A stretch of DNA of 64,000 nucleotides from Paenibacillus antibioticophila (GTDB lineage: Bacteria; Bacillota; Bacilli; Paenibacillales; Paenibacillaceae), in assembly GCF_000455265.1 (NCBI RefSeq), contig NZ_HG005143.1, positions 36,266 through 100,265 on the forward strand, given 5' to 3'. Shown piece by piece: positions 8,651 to 15,508 of this stretch. The position numbers and the translations under genes were made by a program. A model generated the notes under the pieces. That model saw nothing but the letters and a program-made list of their open reading frames with translations. It was not told where the DNA came from and ran no database searches. The stretch's first letter is position 1. Each line of letters begins with the position of its first letter.

Positions 8651-8822
8651 ACGAAAAATCGTATAAAGTTCTCGGAAGAAGGGCGGATTATTGAGATTTT
8701 ATACGATTTTCCATACAAATTGTGCAAACTAGAGGCTTCCGGGCTACGACTTATACGAAATTTCGTATAAATTGCTTTGTTAGCAGATATTCGCATACAT
8801 AGTTATACGGAATTTCGTACAA
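8651..8822. repeat. array of four palindromes with about 52-bp period
   Basis: Four versions of a palindrome occur at 8651-8666, about 8700-8717, 8751-8770 and 8804-8821. The third is a perfect 20-bp palindrome, TTATACGAAATTTCGTATAA. Centres are spaced about 50, 52 and 52 bp, while the 31-34 bp between them are unrelated. The other copies keep TACGA/TCGTA-like arms but are degenerate. A second run of short degenerate repeats (GAGTACCGACAGG-like) follows at about 8900-8965. The array lies in a gene-free gap between the ABC-F gene and the XRE remnant. Confidence 0.7.
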
Positions 8823-9084
8823 CTTCCTTATAGCGCGCGGCAGCGATTTGTGCGGTTGTGTAGATTGCGATTGTGAACACTGACAGGAAGGACTGACAGG
8901 AGAGTACTGACAAGGTGTACCGCAGAGAGTACCAACAGCGAGTACCGACAGGGAATACCGCAGGGACCGGCCTTCCTCTGCCTCCATGTTTCCTGCCAGT
9001 TGATTTATTCAACTGAAATCAACTACAAATCCCTTATGCTACACAACAGATTCTTATACACTGAATATAAAGGCGGTGATCCAT

Positions 9085-9309
9085 ATGAAAGAGATTAATA
9101 TTGCGCATGTACTGGTCAGTAAAAGGAAGGAAAAAGGGATTACACAGGATGATCTGGCCCAATTTATCGGGGTGTCCAAAACTTCCGTGTCCAATAAAAG
9201 AGAAGCATTACAAAGGATGCTAAATAGAAAACAACTACAAGCACAAAATACAGGAAACTGTAGATACAGTTATACAAAAAATGGAGGGACTTCTCACTCG
9301 AAGAGCTAA
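9085..9309 (+). pseudogene. truncated XRE-family helix-turn-helix regulator
   Basis: A 74-codon frame opens with a normal XRE start: helix 1 (HVLVSKRKEKGITQDDLAQFI) and the recognition-helix entry GVSKTSVSN. After about residue 38 the sequence stops looking like an XRE domain, where WEKGxSxPD would be expected, and runs into the frame of the next feature. The ATG at 9085 is preceded by AAGGCGG. The pattern suggests an internal deletion or frameshift that joined an XRE start to the downstream ribbon-helix-helix gene. Whether the 74-residue product is made is unknown. Confidence 0.6.
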
Positions 9310-9433
9310 CTTTGAATTAGATCCGGCCTTGCATAGAGATTCAAAAATTTTTGCTACTAAGCAGAATAAGAAGATGGTCGATGTTGTTGAAATTGCATTG
9401 CGTGAGTATCTATCTTTTAAAGAGTCATTTTGA
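9281..9433 (+). CDS. ribbon-helix-helix (CopG/Arc-like) protein or remnant
   Basis: A 50-residue frame from ATG 9281 reads into a compact ribbon-helix-helix pattern: ANFELDPALHRDSKIFATKQ then MVDVVEIALREYL. This is the strand plus two-helix layout of small DNA-binding antitoxin and partition regulators. The same frame is open upstream to a stop at 9221 and encodes a plausible helix (KIQETVDTVIQKMEGLL), so the original protein was probably longer and lost its start. It overlaps the XRE remnant by 29 bases. No toxin or partition ATPase is adjacent. Confidence 0.5.
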   Translation: MEGLLTRRANFELDPALHRDSKIFATKQNKKMVDVVEIALREYLSFKESF

Positions 9434-9498
9434 GTATGATTCAATTATAATTTGTAAACACAATATATGAACATACACCTTAGTTGGCACTCTGCACA

Positions 9499-9538
9499 AA
9501 AAAAGAGCAGGTTATCCGAGAGATAACCTGCTCTTTTT
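9499..9538. terminator. strong bidirectional terminator
   Basis: AAAAGAGCAGGTTATC and GATAACCTGCTCTTTT form a perfect 16-bp stem with a five-base loop and T/A tails. The rest of the 304 bp between 9434 and 9737 is AT-rich with no gene; near 9660 TTGACT and an AT-rich stretch may form the promoter of the next gene. Confidence 0.92.
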
Positions 9539-9737
9539 CGTGATATTCTCTCAATGTCTTAACCTAATGACGCTATTTTATCAATATCTATAGAATAAAC
9601 CTAGGATTATATAAATATATCTTTATAACCATTAAAAGTAAAAAAATATAATATTTACATTGACTATGTATATTTCATATTCAATAATAAATAAGGGGAT
9701 ATGATACACTAAAACCAAATAATAGGAGGTTTTTAAG

Positions 9738-10247
9738 ATGAAAAAGCAACTATCTGCTCTCATTTTGACCGCTGCTCTCCTACTACCAACTACTGCGATG
9801 GCTTCAGCCGATAACGTTGCAGTAACTGCAGAACATCACCACGATCACTCTAGAATTACAACCTTAAACTTTCTGCCTTCCTTCACTAATTCATTTACAT
9901 CAACTGCTAATAACCAAGATCTCATTACCCCCTTCGCGGAAATTTATTGTACAAAATACGGGAGTCACCACAGAATGGTTTCTCAAGGATTTGCCAGTGT
10001 CCGTGACCAAAATGGAAACATTGTTCAAGAATTAAATGGCGGTGGATGGTATAAATGTGATTGTGGTGATCGGTTTCTCGCTTGGGGACATCCACATTTT
10101 GGTAATGCATTCGTTTATTATGCAACTGAGGACGCTATAATTTCACAAGCGGGATTAAGTGGTGTTTCTGCATTTGTTATAAACCCTAATTATGTTCATT
10201 TCTCCGCAGAGTCAACATTACCTGGATACATTTTCTTAAGTCCTTAA
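9738..10247 (+). CDS. AT-rich secreted hypothetical protein
   Basis: A 169-residue exported protein with a signal peptide (MKKQLSALILTAALLLPTTAMASA) and a His-rich mature start (AEHHHDHSR). The body carries three cysteines, one in YCTKYG and two in YKCDCGD, and further histidines (GSHHR, WGHPH). A metal or disulfide role is possible, but no family was recognised. The gene and its upstream DNA are visibly more AT-rich than most of the window. It lies between XRE/RHH remnants and a decayed ABC exporter, consistent with acquisition by transfer. Start behind AGGAGG at 9724-9729; terminator at 10295-10332. Confidence 0.75.
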   Translation: MKKQLSALILTAALLLPTTAMASADNVAVTAEHHHDHSRITTLNFLPSFTNSFTSTANNQDLITPFAEIYCTKYGSHHRMVSQGFASVRDQNGNIVQELNGGGWYKCDCGDRFLAWGHPHFGNAFVYYATEDAIISQAGLSGVSAFVINPNYVHFSAESTLPGYIFLSP

Positions 10248-10294
10248 TGAAATGATAGATTTACCATAAAAGGGTCAATAAATGACCAAACAAA

Positions 10295-10332
10295 AGCGAG
10301 CCTTAGAAGTTATTCTAAAGGCTCGTCTTTTA
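10295..10332 (+). terminator. rho-independent terminator
   Basis: GAGCCTTAGA pairs with TCTAAAGGCTC, followed by GTCTTTTATTT, about 50 bases after the secreted-protein gene. Confidence 0.85.
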
Positions 10333-10358
10333 TTTAGAAGGATTCGAAGTTTTTTCTT

Positions 10359-10547
10359 TTAATACCTAATCTTTTGCATTATCCATAAAAATAAAATAAA
10401 TGCACCAACGATTATAATTCCTGCTATCAAGGTACTACTCAGTTGCCAAAATCTTTTTCTAGGTTTCTCTAGTAACTGCTTTTGCGTTTCTTCTAATCTT
10501 TTCTTTGATATATCTTCCTCAATCGAATTAAGATTTTTCGGGAACAT
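10359..10547 (-). CDS. small single-span membrane protein
   Basis: A 62-residue protein with a charged helical N-terminus (SIEEDISKKRLEETQKQLLEK) and one hydrophobic helix near the C-terminus (about 39-58, TLIAGIIIVGAFILFLWIM), ending KIRY. The start is well supported by TAGGAGGTGA just upstream of the ATG at 10545-10547. No family recognised. It is AT-rich like the neighbouring secreted-protein gene and convergent with it. Confidence 0.7.
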   Translation of the reverse strand: MFPKNLNSIEEDISKKRLEETQKQLLEKPRKRFWQLSSTLIAGIIIVGAFILFLWIMQKIRY

Positions 10548-10637
10548 AATTCACCTCCTAGTTCGAAGTGTTTTTACTATTTTATCACAATATCACTATT
10601 AAGATCCAAAATCTATCTATATGACACTAAATATTTA

Positions 10638-11485
10638 ATGAGTTTGAGTCAGTTTGTGATTCTGCATGGTGGTAAGCTGGCATTGAACGGCACATTGTCC
10701 GAACTAAAAGAGAAGCATCGCCAAGACGGCTATGCCCTTGAATTCAGAAAAAAGAGCTGCTTGAGAGTATTAGGACATATAAGTTGCTCCTATTGATCGC
10801 CGTATTTTTCATTGTTGGCATGCTCAGCCCGCTCACCGCAAAGTTGATGCCGGAGCTGCTATCCTCTTTTTTACCGGAAGGAATGACACTGACGATCGCT
10901 GAGCCTACTGCCCTTGACGCCTGGATACAGTTCTTCAAGAACACTTCCCAAATGGGTCTTATCCTGATCGTCATTCTGTTCAGCGGCATACTGGGCACAG
11001 AGTTGACTCGGGGAACACTCATAAATATGCTGACAAAAGGACTTTCCCGTCATGCCGTCATTCTATCCAAGCTACCGCCATGATCTTGCTGTGGACGGTC
11101 AGCTATACGACAGCGTTTATCGTTACATGGGGTTATACAGCTTATTTGTTCCCGAACGACGATCCGCCTTATTTAGGATTATCCGTGTTTTGCCTATGGT
11201 TGTTCGGGGCTTTCCTGATGACCTTGCTCCTTTTCGCGGCAACACTTGTCAAAAGCAGCTACGGAGCTTTGATCGTTACAGGCGCTGTCAGCCCTGCTGG
11301 CGATGGTAAATATAGCTCCGCTTGCACAGAAATACAATCCATTAATCCTTGCACTCAACAATACGGCATTGCTCACAAATGCAATCCGGCCATCAGAGAT
11401 GTACAGTGCCCTTGCCGTAGCTTGTGTCTGCTTGCTGCTGCTGATCGCGGGTGCTGCTGTAACATTCAAGAAGCGGCTGCTATAA
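10638..11485 (+). pseudogene. decayed ABC exporter (ATPase tail joined to ABC-2 permease)
   Basis: The first part (10638 to about 10753) encodes only the C-terminal piece of an ABC ATPase (FVILHGGKLALNGTLSELKEKH, the stretch after the H-loop); the whole nucleotide-binding core is missing. It runs out of frame into an ABC-2 permease that starts near 10750 with KELLESIRTYKLLLLIAVFF. The permease is read in three frames. A shift near 11075, before TAMILLWTVSYT, ends frame one, and another near 11285 is needed to reach NIAPLAQKYNPLILALNN and the stop at 11483-11485. So one deletion and two frameshifts have inactivated the locus. The end overlaps the opposing MBL gene by six bases. Confidence 0.85.
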
Positions 11486-12409
11486 GAGCCGCAATGTCTC
11501 CCCGTGCAGCAGCACCTTGATCGCTTCCTCGGGAATCCCGCGCTTTGCCCGGTCCGCCTCCAGCCGGTCCAGCGCCTCCCTTGCGGTATCATCGGCAAGC
11601 CGGAATGTGCCGTAATGCATAGGCACCATCAGCTCCGCCTTCACATCGAGAAAAGCCTGAACGGCTTCCTCCGGGGTCGTGTGCTGGCTGGTCATGAACC
11701 ATTCCGGCTCATACGCTCCGATCGGCAATAGGGCCACCGAGATATCGAAGCGTTCGCCGATCTGCTTGAAGCCGGGAAAATATCCGCTGTCTCCGGCAAA
11801 ATAGATGCTTCGCATCGAGCCTGAAGCATCCTCCAGCACGAACCCGCCCCAATGCGAGGTGTTCGTATCGAAGGGCGTTCTCCGCGTCCAGTGCTGGGTC
11901 GGGACAAAGGAAATTCTGGCGTCGCCAATTTGCATGCTGTCCCACCAGTTCAGCTCGCGGACACGCCGGAAGCCCTTGCGAGCCATCTTGCGGGCTAATC
12001 CGATCGGGACGATCAGTTGCGTGTTCTCGCGATATAATCTCCGGATGGAGGATACATGCATATGGTCGTAGTGCGAATGTGAAATGAGAATGACATCCAC
12101 CTCCGGGACATCGCCGATCGGCAGTCCCGGCATCCCCAATCTCCGCTGAAATCCCATTCGCATGGCCCAGACCGGATCTGTAACGATATTTAGACCGGCG
12201 AATTGGATCAGAAAAGTGGAGTGCCCGATCCATGTAATCGCAAGCTCGCTGCGGTTGGAGCTTAGATAGTCGAGCTGCGGAGGTGAATTGGGAATTAGGT
12301 ATGAATAGTCCTTCTTCTTCCGGCGGCGTTCCTCCCGCCATTGCCTGAATTGCTTCAAGGTCTTATCCGTACTGACATTGTCCAGATTGGTATAACGCGT
12401 CTTCGGCAT
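11480..12409 (-). CDS. MBL-fold metal-dependent hydrolase, NAPE-PLD/UlaG-like
   Basis: A 309-residue soluble protein of the metallo-beta-lactamase fold. The metal-site signature HSHYDHMH is near residue 110, a second histidine in the SFVPTQHWTRR segment near 170, an aspartate in YFAGDSGY near 200 and a late histidine in VPMHYGTF near 265. The WIGHSTFLIQFAGLNIVTDPV opening and the TRRTPFDTNTSHWGGF stretch are typical of the N-acyl-phosphatidylethanolamine phospholipase D-like branch. These enzymes cut phosphodiester or lactone bonds; the substrate here is unknown. The N-terminal 45 residues are charged and probably flexible. The gene overlaps the decayed permease end. Confidence 0.88.
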   Translation of the reverse strand: MPKTRYTNLDNVSTDKTLKQFRQWREERRRKKKDYSYLIPNSPPQLDYLSSNRSELAITWIGHSTFLIQFAGLNIVTDPVWAMRMGFQRRLGMPGLPIGDVPEVDVILISHSHYDHMHVSSIRRLYRENTQLIVPIGLARKMARKGFRRVRELNWWDSMQIGDARISFVPTQHWTRRTPFDTNTSHWGGFVLEDASGSMRSIYFAGDSGYFPGFKQIGERFDISVALLPIGAYEPEWFMTSQHTTPEEAVQAFLDVKAELMVPMHYGTFRLADDTAREALDRLEADRAKRGIPEEAIKVLLHGETLRLL

Positions 12410-12514
12410 TTAAAGATTCCTCCTTCCAGCCCCTGCTCTATCTCTTTTTTCATTGTAGGGCACCTCGACCGAATTTTCCAACATCTCGGTTCCGGTGGTA
12501 CTGGACGGCCTCTC

Positions 12515-12625
12515 TCATTCGAGCTCATCGGCCCGGGGTTTCGATTTTGCCGCATATACGAACAAGAACACTACCGCCGCTACAATGACCAATTCAGGAG
12601 CGATCATGATAATAAAGTGCTCCAC
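12515..12625 (-). CDS. cydS: cytochrome bd oxidase small subunit CydS
   Basis: A 36-residue, single-helix protein, MEHFIIMIAPELVIVAAVVF followed by LFVYAAKSKPRADELE. It begins at GTG 12623-12625, seven bases after the cydB stop, with AAGGAT overlapping the end of cydB as its Shine-Dalgarno. The pattern of a short polar start, F-x-I-M-x-A-P, a hydrophobic helix and a charged tail is that of CydS, the third subunit seen in Geobacillus-type bd oxidases. It sits in the membrane against CydA and probably stabilises the haem region. The short length and GTG start mean automated annotation can easily miss it. Confidence 0.85.
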   Translation of the reverse strand: MEHFIIMIAPELVIVAAVVFLFVYAAKSKPRADELE

Positions 12626-12632
12626 CGGCTTC

Positions 12633-13664
12633 TCATCCTTTCTTCAGCGGACTGCCGCTTACATATTTAGCATCGAACAGGAACAGGCGCATCATTAAAA
12701 TCAGCGATGGAATCAGCACGAGCAAGCCGGCGAGAAATGCGGCAATCAGCGCGCCAGCCATCACATCGTTAGTAATACTGTCCGCCGTACTGATCTGGTC
12801 ATACAGGATATAGGGAAGATGCGATCTTCCATAGCCATACCAGGCAAACCCGAACTGCAGGATGACCAGCAGGAATGACCAACCGAGATTTTTCTTCTTC
12901 CATATAAAATAAACCGCCAGTAAAAAACAAATCAGCGAAGCAAGGAACATCCAGGCCATATCCAGCATGTTGCTGAAATGGGCCGGGTTCTGCCGGTTGA
13001 TCTGAAAGAATGCGAACAGACAGGCCAGAATGGTCGGTCCGCTCCAAGATAGAGCATATGTGCGAAGCACGGAAAATGCTCCTTCATCCCCCGCCTTTTG
13101 AGCGTAGAAAGCAAGGAACATCGCGGAAATGTACAATACGGACACCAGCGCCAAAATAATGACGGACCATGTATACGGATTTGTGAGGAACCGGGCCCAA
13201 TCGAGTACAACCTTCCCGTTCTCTTCCCGGATAATTCCGCCTTCGGATATCGCCAGGATGGTAGACAGAGCCGCCGGAATCAAGAGACCCGTCGCCCCGT
13301 AAATCGCCATATAGGTTATATTATCCTCCTTGCTGCTTCCGTACGTGTTATAGGCGTAATAAGCACCGCGCAAGGCAAGCAATACCGTGACGAGACTGCC
13401 CGGCACCAGCAATGCCGTTCCATAATAATAAGCCGAATCGGGAAAGAAGCCGATCAGCCCGACGACAAAGAAGATCAGGAAGACATTCGTCACTTCCCAC
13501 ACCGGCGATAAGTAACGCTGAATAATCGTATGCACCTTATTATTGTGCCCGGTGATCTTGCTGTAATAGCTGAAAAATCCCGCGCCGAAATCCACCGAGG
13601 CCACGATCAGATAGCCGAACAGAAACGTCCACAGAACAGTAATACCTATGATTCCGTAGCTCAT
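12633..13664 (-). CDS. cydB: cytochrome bd ubiquinol oxidase subunit II
   Basis: A 343-residue integral membrane protein with about nine hydrophobic helices, the usual length for Firmicute CydB. The start MSYGIIGITVLWTFLFGYLIV and the following ASVDFGAGFFSYY are characteristic of the subunit. With CydA it forms the oxygen-reducing bd oxidase of the plasma membrane, which oxidises menaquinol without pumping protons and has high oxygen affinity. Its ATG overlaps the cydA stop by four bases (ATGA), so the two are translationally coupled. Downstream lies cydS. Confidence 0.95.
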   Translation of the reverse strand: MSYGIIGITVLWTFLFGYLIVASVDFGAGFFSYYSKITGHNNKVHTIIQRYLSPVWEVTNVFLIFFVVGLIGFFPDSAYYYGTALLVPGSLVTVLLALRGAYYAYNTYGSSKEDNITYMAIYGATGLLIPAALSTILAISEGGIIREENGKVVLDWARFLTNPYTWSVIILALVSVLYISAMFLAFYAQKAGDEGAFSVLRTYALSWSGPTILACLFAFFQINRQNPAHFSNMLDMAWMFLASLICFLLAVYFIWKKKNLGWSFLLVILQFGFAWYGYGRSHLPYILYDQISTADSITNDVMAGALIAAFLAGLLVLIPSLILMMRLFLFDAKYVSGSPLKKG

Positions 13665-15010
13665 GACCGTCCTCCTTCCGGGATCCCCAGCTGCTTCATC
13701 TCATCATTGACGTCTTTGCCTCTGAACAGCTTGACCAGCACGGCAATGCAGGAAGCACACAGCACAATATACAGCAGCACGAACAAAATCAGCATATAAC
13801 CTACACTGGTAGAGGTGGTTGCCGCTTCCGATACTTTCATGTAACCTCGCACGATCCACGGCTGTCTTCCGATCTCCGCAAACATCCAGCCAAGCTCAAT
13901 CGCCGCCATCGCTAAGGGGCCCAGCGCCACCACCCCCAGCAGCAGCCAACGGGGATAGCCTTTACTTTTCCCGCGAAATCTTCTTCGCAATAAAAATAAA
14001 AACGGAATAGCAAGCAGGACAACGCCAATCGTCACCTTTAAATCAAACATATAGTGAATGAGCAATGGCGGGCGCTCATCCTCCGGGAACTCCTCCAGAC
14101 CGATCACCTTCGTATTCGGCGAGTTACCGGCCAAAATACTGAGAGCGTACGGAATCTTCAGGGCATAGTGAACGTTACCGTTCTCATCCCGCACACCGCC
14201 AAAGATCAACGGAGCCTGCGTCATGGTCTCAAAGTGCCATTCAGCCGCCGCCAGCTTCTCAGGCTGATAATGCGCCAGAAATTTTCCGGAGAAATCTCCG
14301 ATAATAGCCGTGCTGGCAGCAAAGATAAAGGAGGCCATGACGGTCAGGTTTAACGCCTTTCTGAAATAAACCTCCTTGCGCCCACGCAGCATGCTGTAAG
14401 CGGCAATGCCGGCCAACAGCCCGGCGCTCAGCGTATAGGATGAAGCTAACACATGAGACACCTTGGTCGGGGTGGCCGGGTTGAACATGGCTGCCAGCGG
14501 CTGCACGTCGGTGAAGACCCCGTTCCTTAAAGTGAAGCCTTGCGGTGAATTCATAAATGCATTCAGACTCGTAATGAAGAATGCCGATGCCGAGGAGCCG
14601 ATCGCCACAGGGATGAGCAGTAATAAATGAAGCATTGGCTTTTTGAAGCGGTCCCAGGTATACAGATACATCCCGAGAAAAATCGCTTCGATAAAAAAAG
14701 CGAACGTCTCCATGAATAGCGGCAAGGCAATCGCATGACCGGCAACCCGCATAAAGGTAGGCCAGAGCAGGCTCAGCTGCAAGCCAATGGCCGTGCCTGT
14801 TACAACGCCGACCGCAACGGAGATGACAAAGCCCCTTGCCCAGCGGCGGGCAAGCAGCGTATAGTGGGGATCCTTCGTTCTGATCCCTCTCCATTCCGCC
14901 AACGCGATCATCAGGGGGATTCCCACGCCGATGGAGGCAAAGATAATATGTACAAATAACGTGAGCCCGGTGAGTATCCGGCTTAAGGTAACAGGATCCA
15001 TCGATAGCAT
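13661..15010 (-). CDS. cydA: cytochrome bd ubiquinol oxidase subunit I
   Basis: A 449-residue membrane protein with the haem-carrying subunit I pattern: DPVTLSRILTGLTLFVHIIFASIGVGIP at the start (key residues R-x-x-x-G-x-x-x-x-x-H), the GxxxGxxxxxxLSLLWP helix, a periplasmic Q-loop region (QPEKLAAAEWHFET) and a late WMFAEIGRQPW motif. These are the quinol-binding and haem-ligand areas of CydA. The start is ATG 15008-15010, set by GAGGAGTG; the frame stays open upstream but that part is another small gene in a different frame. It overlaps cydB by four bases. The operon order is 36-aa ORF, cydA, cydB, cydS. Confidence 0.96.
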   Translation of the reverse strand: MLSMDPVTLSRILTGLTLFVHIIFASIGVGIPLMIALAEWRGIRTKDPHYTLLARRWARGFVISVAVGVVTGTAIGLQLSLLWPTFMRVAGHAIALPLFMETFAFFIEAIFLGMYLYTWDRFKKPMLHLLLLIPVAIGSSASAFFITSLNAFMNSPQGFTLRNGVFTDVQPLAAMFNPATPTKVSHVLASSYTLSAGLLAGIAAYSMLRGRKEVYFRKALNLTVMASFIFAASTAIIGDFSGKFLAHYQPEKLAAAEWHFETMTQAPLIFGGVRDENGNVHYALKIPYALSILAGNSPNTKVIGLEEFPEDERPPLLIHYMFDLKVTIGVVLLAIPFLFLLRRRFRGKSKGYPRWLLLGVVALGPLAMAAIELGWMFAEIGRQPWIVRGYMKVSEAATTSTSVGYMLILFVLLYIVLCASCIAVLVKLFRGKDVNDEMKQLGIPEGGRS

Positions 15011-15024
15011 CGGAATTTCACTCC

Positions 15025-15135
15025 TCAAGGATAATATTGCATGAAGCGAAGCGTACTTCGGACAAATGCCACCAGCATAATGACAGCGATGACAAGACAG
15101 ATGATGATTAAGGTCTTTTCCTGCTTCTTGAACAT
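15025..15135 (-). CDS. 36-residue single-helix protein leading the cyd operon
   Basis: ATG 15133-15135 is preceded by AAAGGAGAG and opens a frame for MFKKQEKTLIIICLVIAVIM then LVAFVRSTLRFMQYYP. It has a basic start, one membrane helix (about 9-25) and a basic/aromatic end. It stops 14 bases before the cydA ATG, and the cydA Shine-Dalgarno overlaps its stop region, so translation is probably coupled. Size and topology resemble accessory bd-oxidase subunits such as CydX, but position (before cydA) and sequence differ from CydX and from the CydS found after cydB. The function is inference from operon context. Confidence 0.7.
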   Translation of the reverse strand: MFKKQEKTLIIICLVIAVIMLVAFVRSTLRFMQYYP

Positions 15136-15159
15136 GCGCTCTCCTTTCTTTATCCAACA

Positions 15160-15380
15160 CTTCGTGATCAAAAGCTGACTTTTTGAACTACCTCTTAAAA
15201 TGCGTGTTCAATAAGTCGGCTTTTTAGCACCGAGAAGGTTGCGAGAACCCGAAGAAGGAGGAACGGAGTGTAGGCAGACCCTACATGAGTACCGGACTTC
15301 CAGGGTGAACGCAAGATTCGATGTCGAATTAACCACCTGAAACACTTCGTGATCAAAAGCCGACTTTTTGAACTACCTCT
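15160..15380. repeat. MITE-like repeat: full copy plus solo right end
   Basis: A full copy spans about 15203-15380. Its ends are inverted repeats of the type GTTCAAAAAGTCGGCTTTT, and its inside contains CACCGAGAAGGTTGCGAGAA and GGAGGAACGGAGTGTAGG. Just to its left, 15160-15196 repeats the right-end sequence (CACTTCGTGATCAAAAGC then TGACTTTTTGAACTACCTCT), a solo end. A second full copy is at 50924-51141 and another solo end at 23124-23142. The element has no coding capacity. It fills most of the gap between the cyd operon and cvfC and almost touches the Shine-Dalgarno of the 36-aa ORF. Confidence 0.85.
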
Positions 15381-15439
15381 CAAGTTAGTGTGTCAATTCG
15401 ATTCCTTTTTATTCCTTTGCTCATTTATAAGACAGGAAC

Positions 15440-15468
15440 TTGGGCTTCTCGAGAACATAAGATACAAT
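15440..15468 (+). promoter_or_regulatory. sigma-A type promoter of cvfC
   Basis: TTGGGC at 15440-15445, a 17-base spacer and TACAAT at 15463-15468 lie 40 bases before the cvfC start. On the other strand a perfect TTGACA (15391-15396) faces the repeat element, without a good -10 behind it. Confidence 0.6.
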
Positions 15469-15508
15469 AGATTTGAAGTATTTTTTTGAAAGGAGCTTTT
15501 GCACGGAT

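Noticed and set aside
8245..8796. Open frames on both strands across the G/T-rich stretch
   Set aside because: Composition is low-complexity (Thr/Asn/His or Trp/Val/Leu runs), with no Shine-Dalgarno and repeat-driven codons.
8651..8822. CRISPR-like array
   Set aside because: Repeats are only about 16-20 bp, are palindromes, and differ between copies; no cas genes are near.
15028..15160. Longer N-terminus for CydA
   Set aside because: CydA homology starts at MLSMDPV with its own ribosome site; the upstream DNA encodes the 36-residue protein in another frame.
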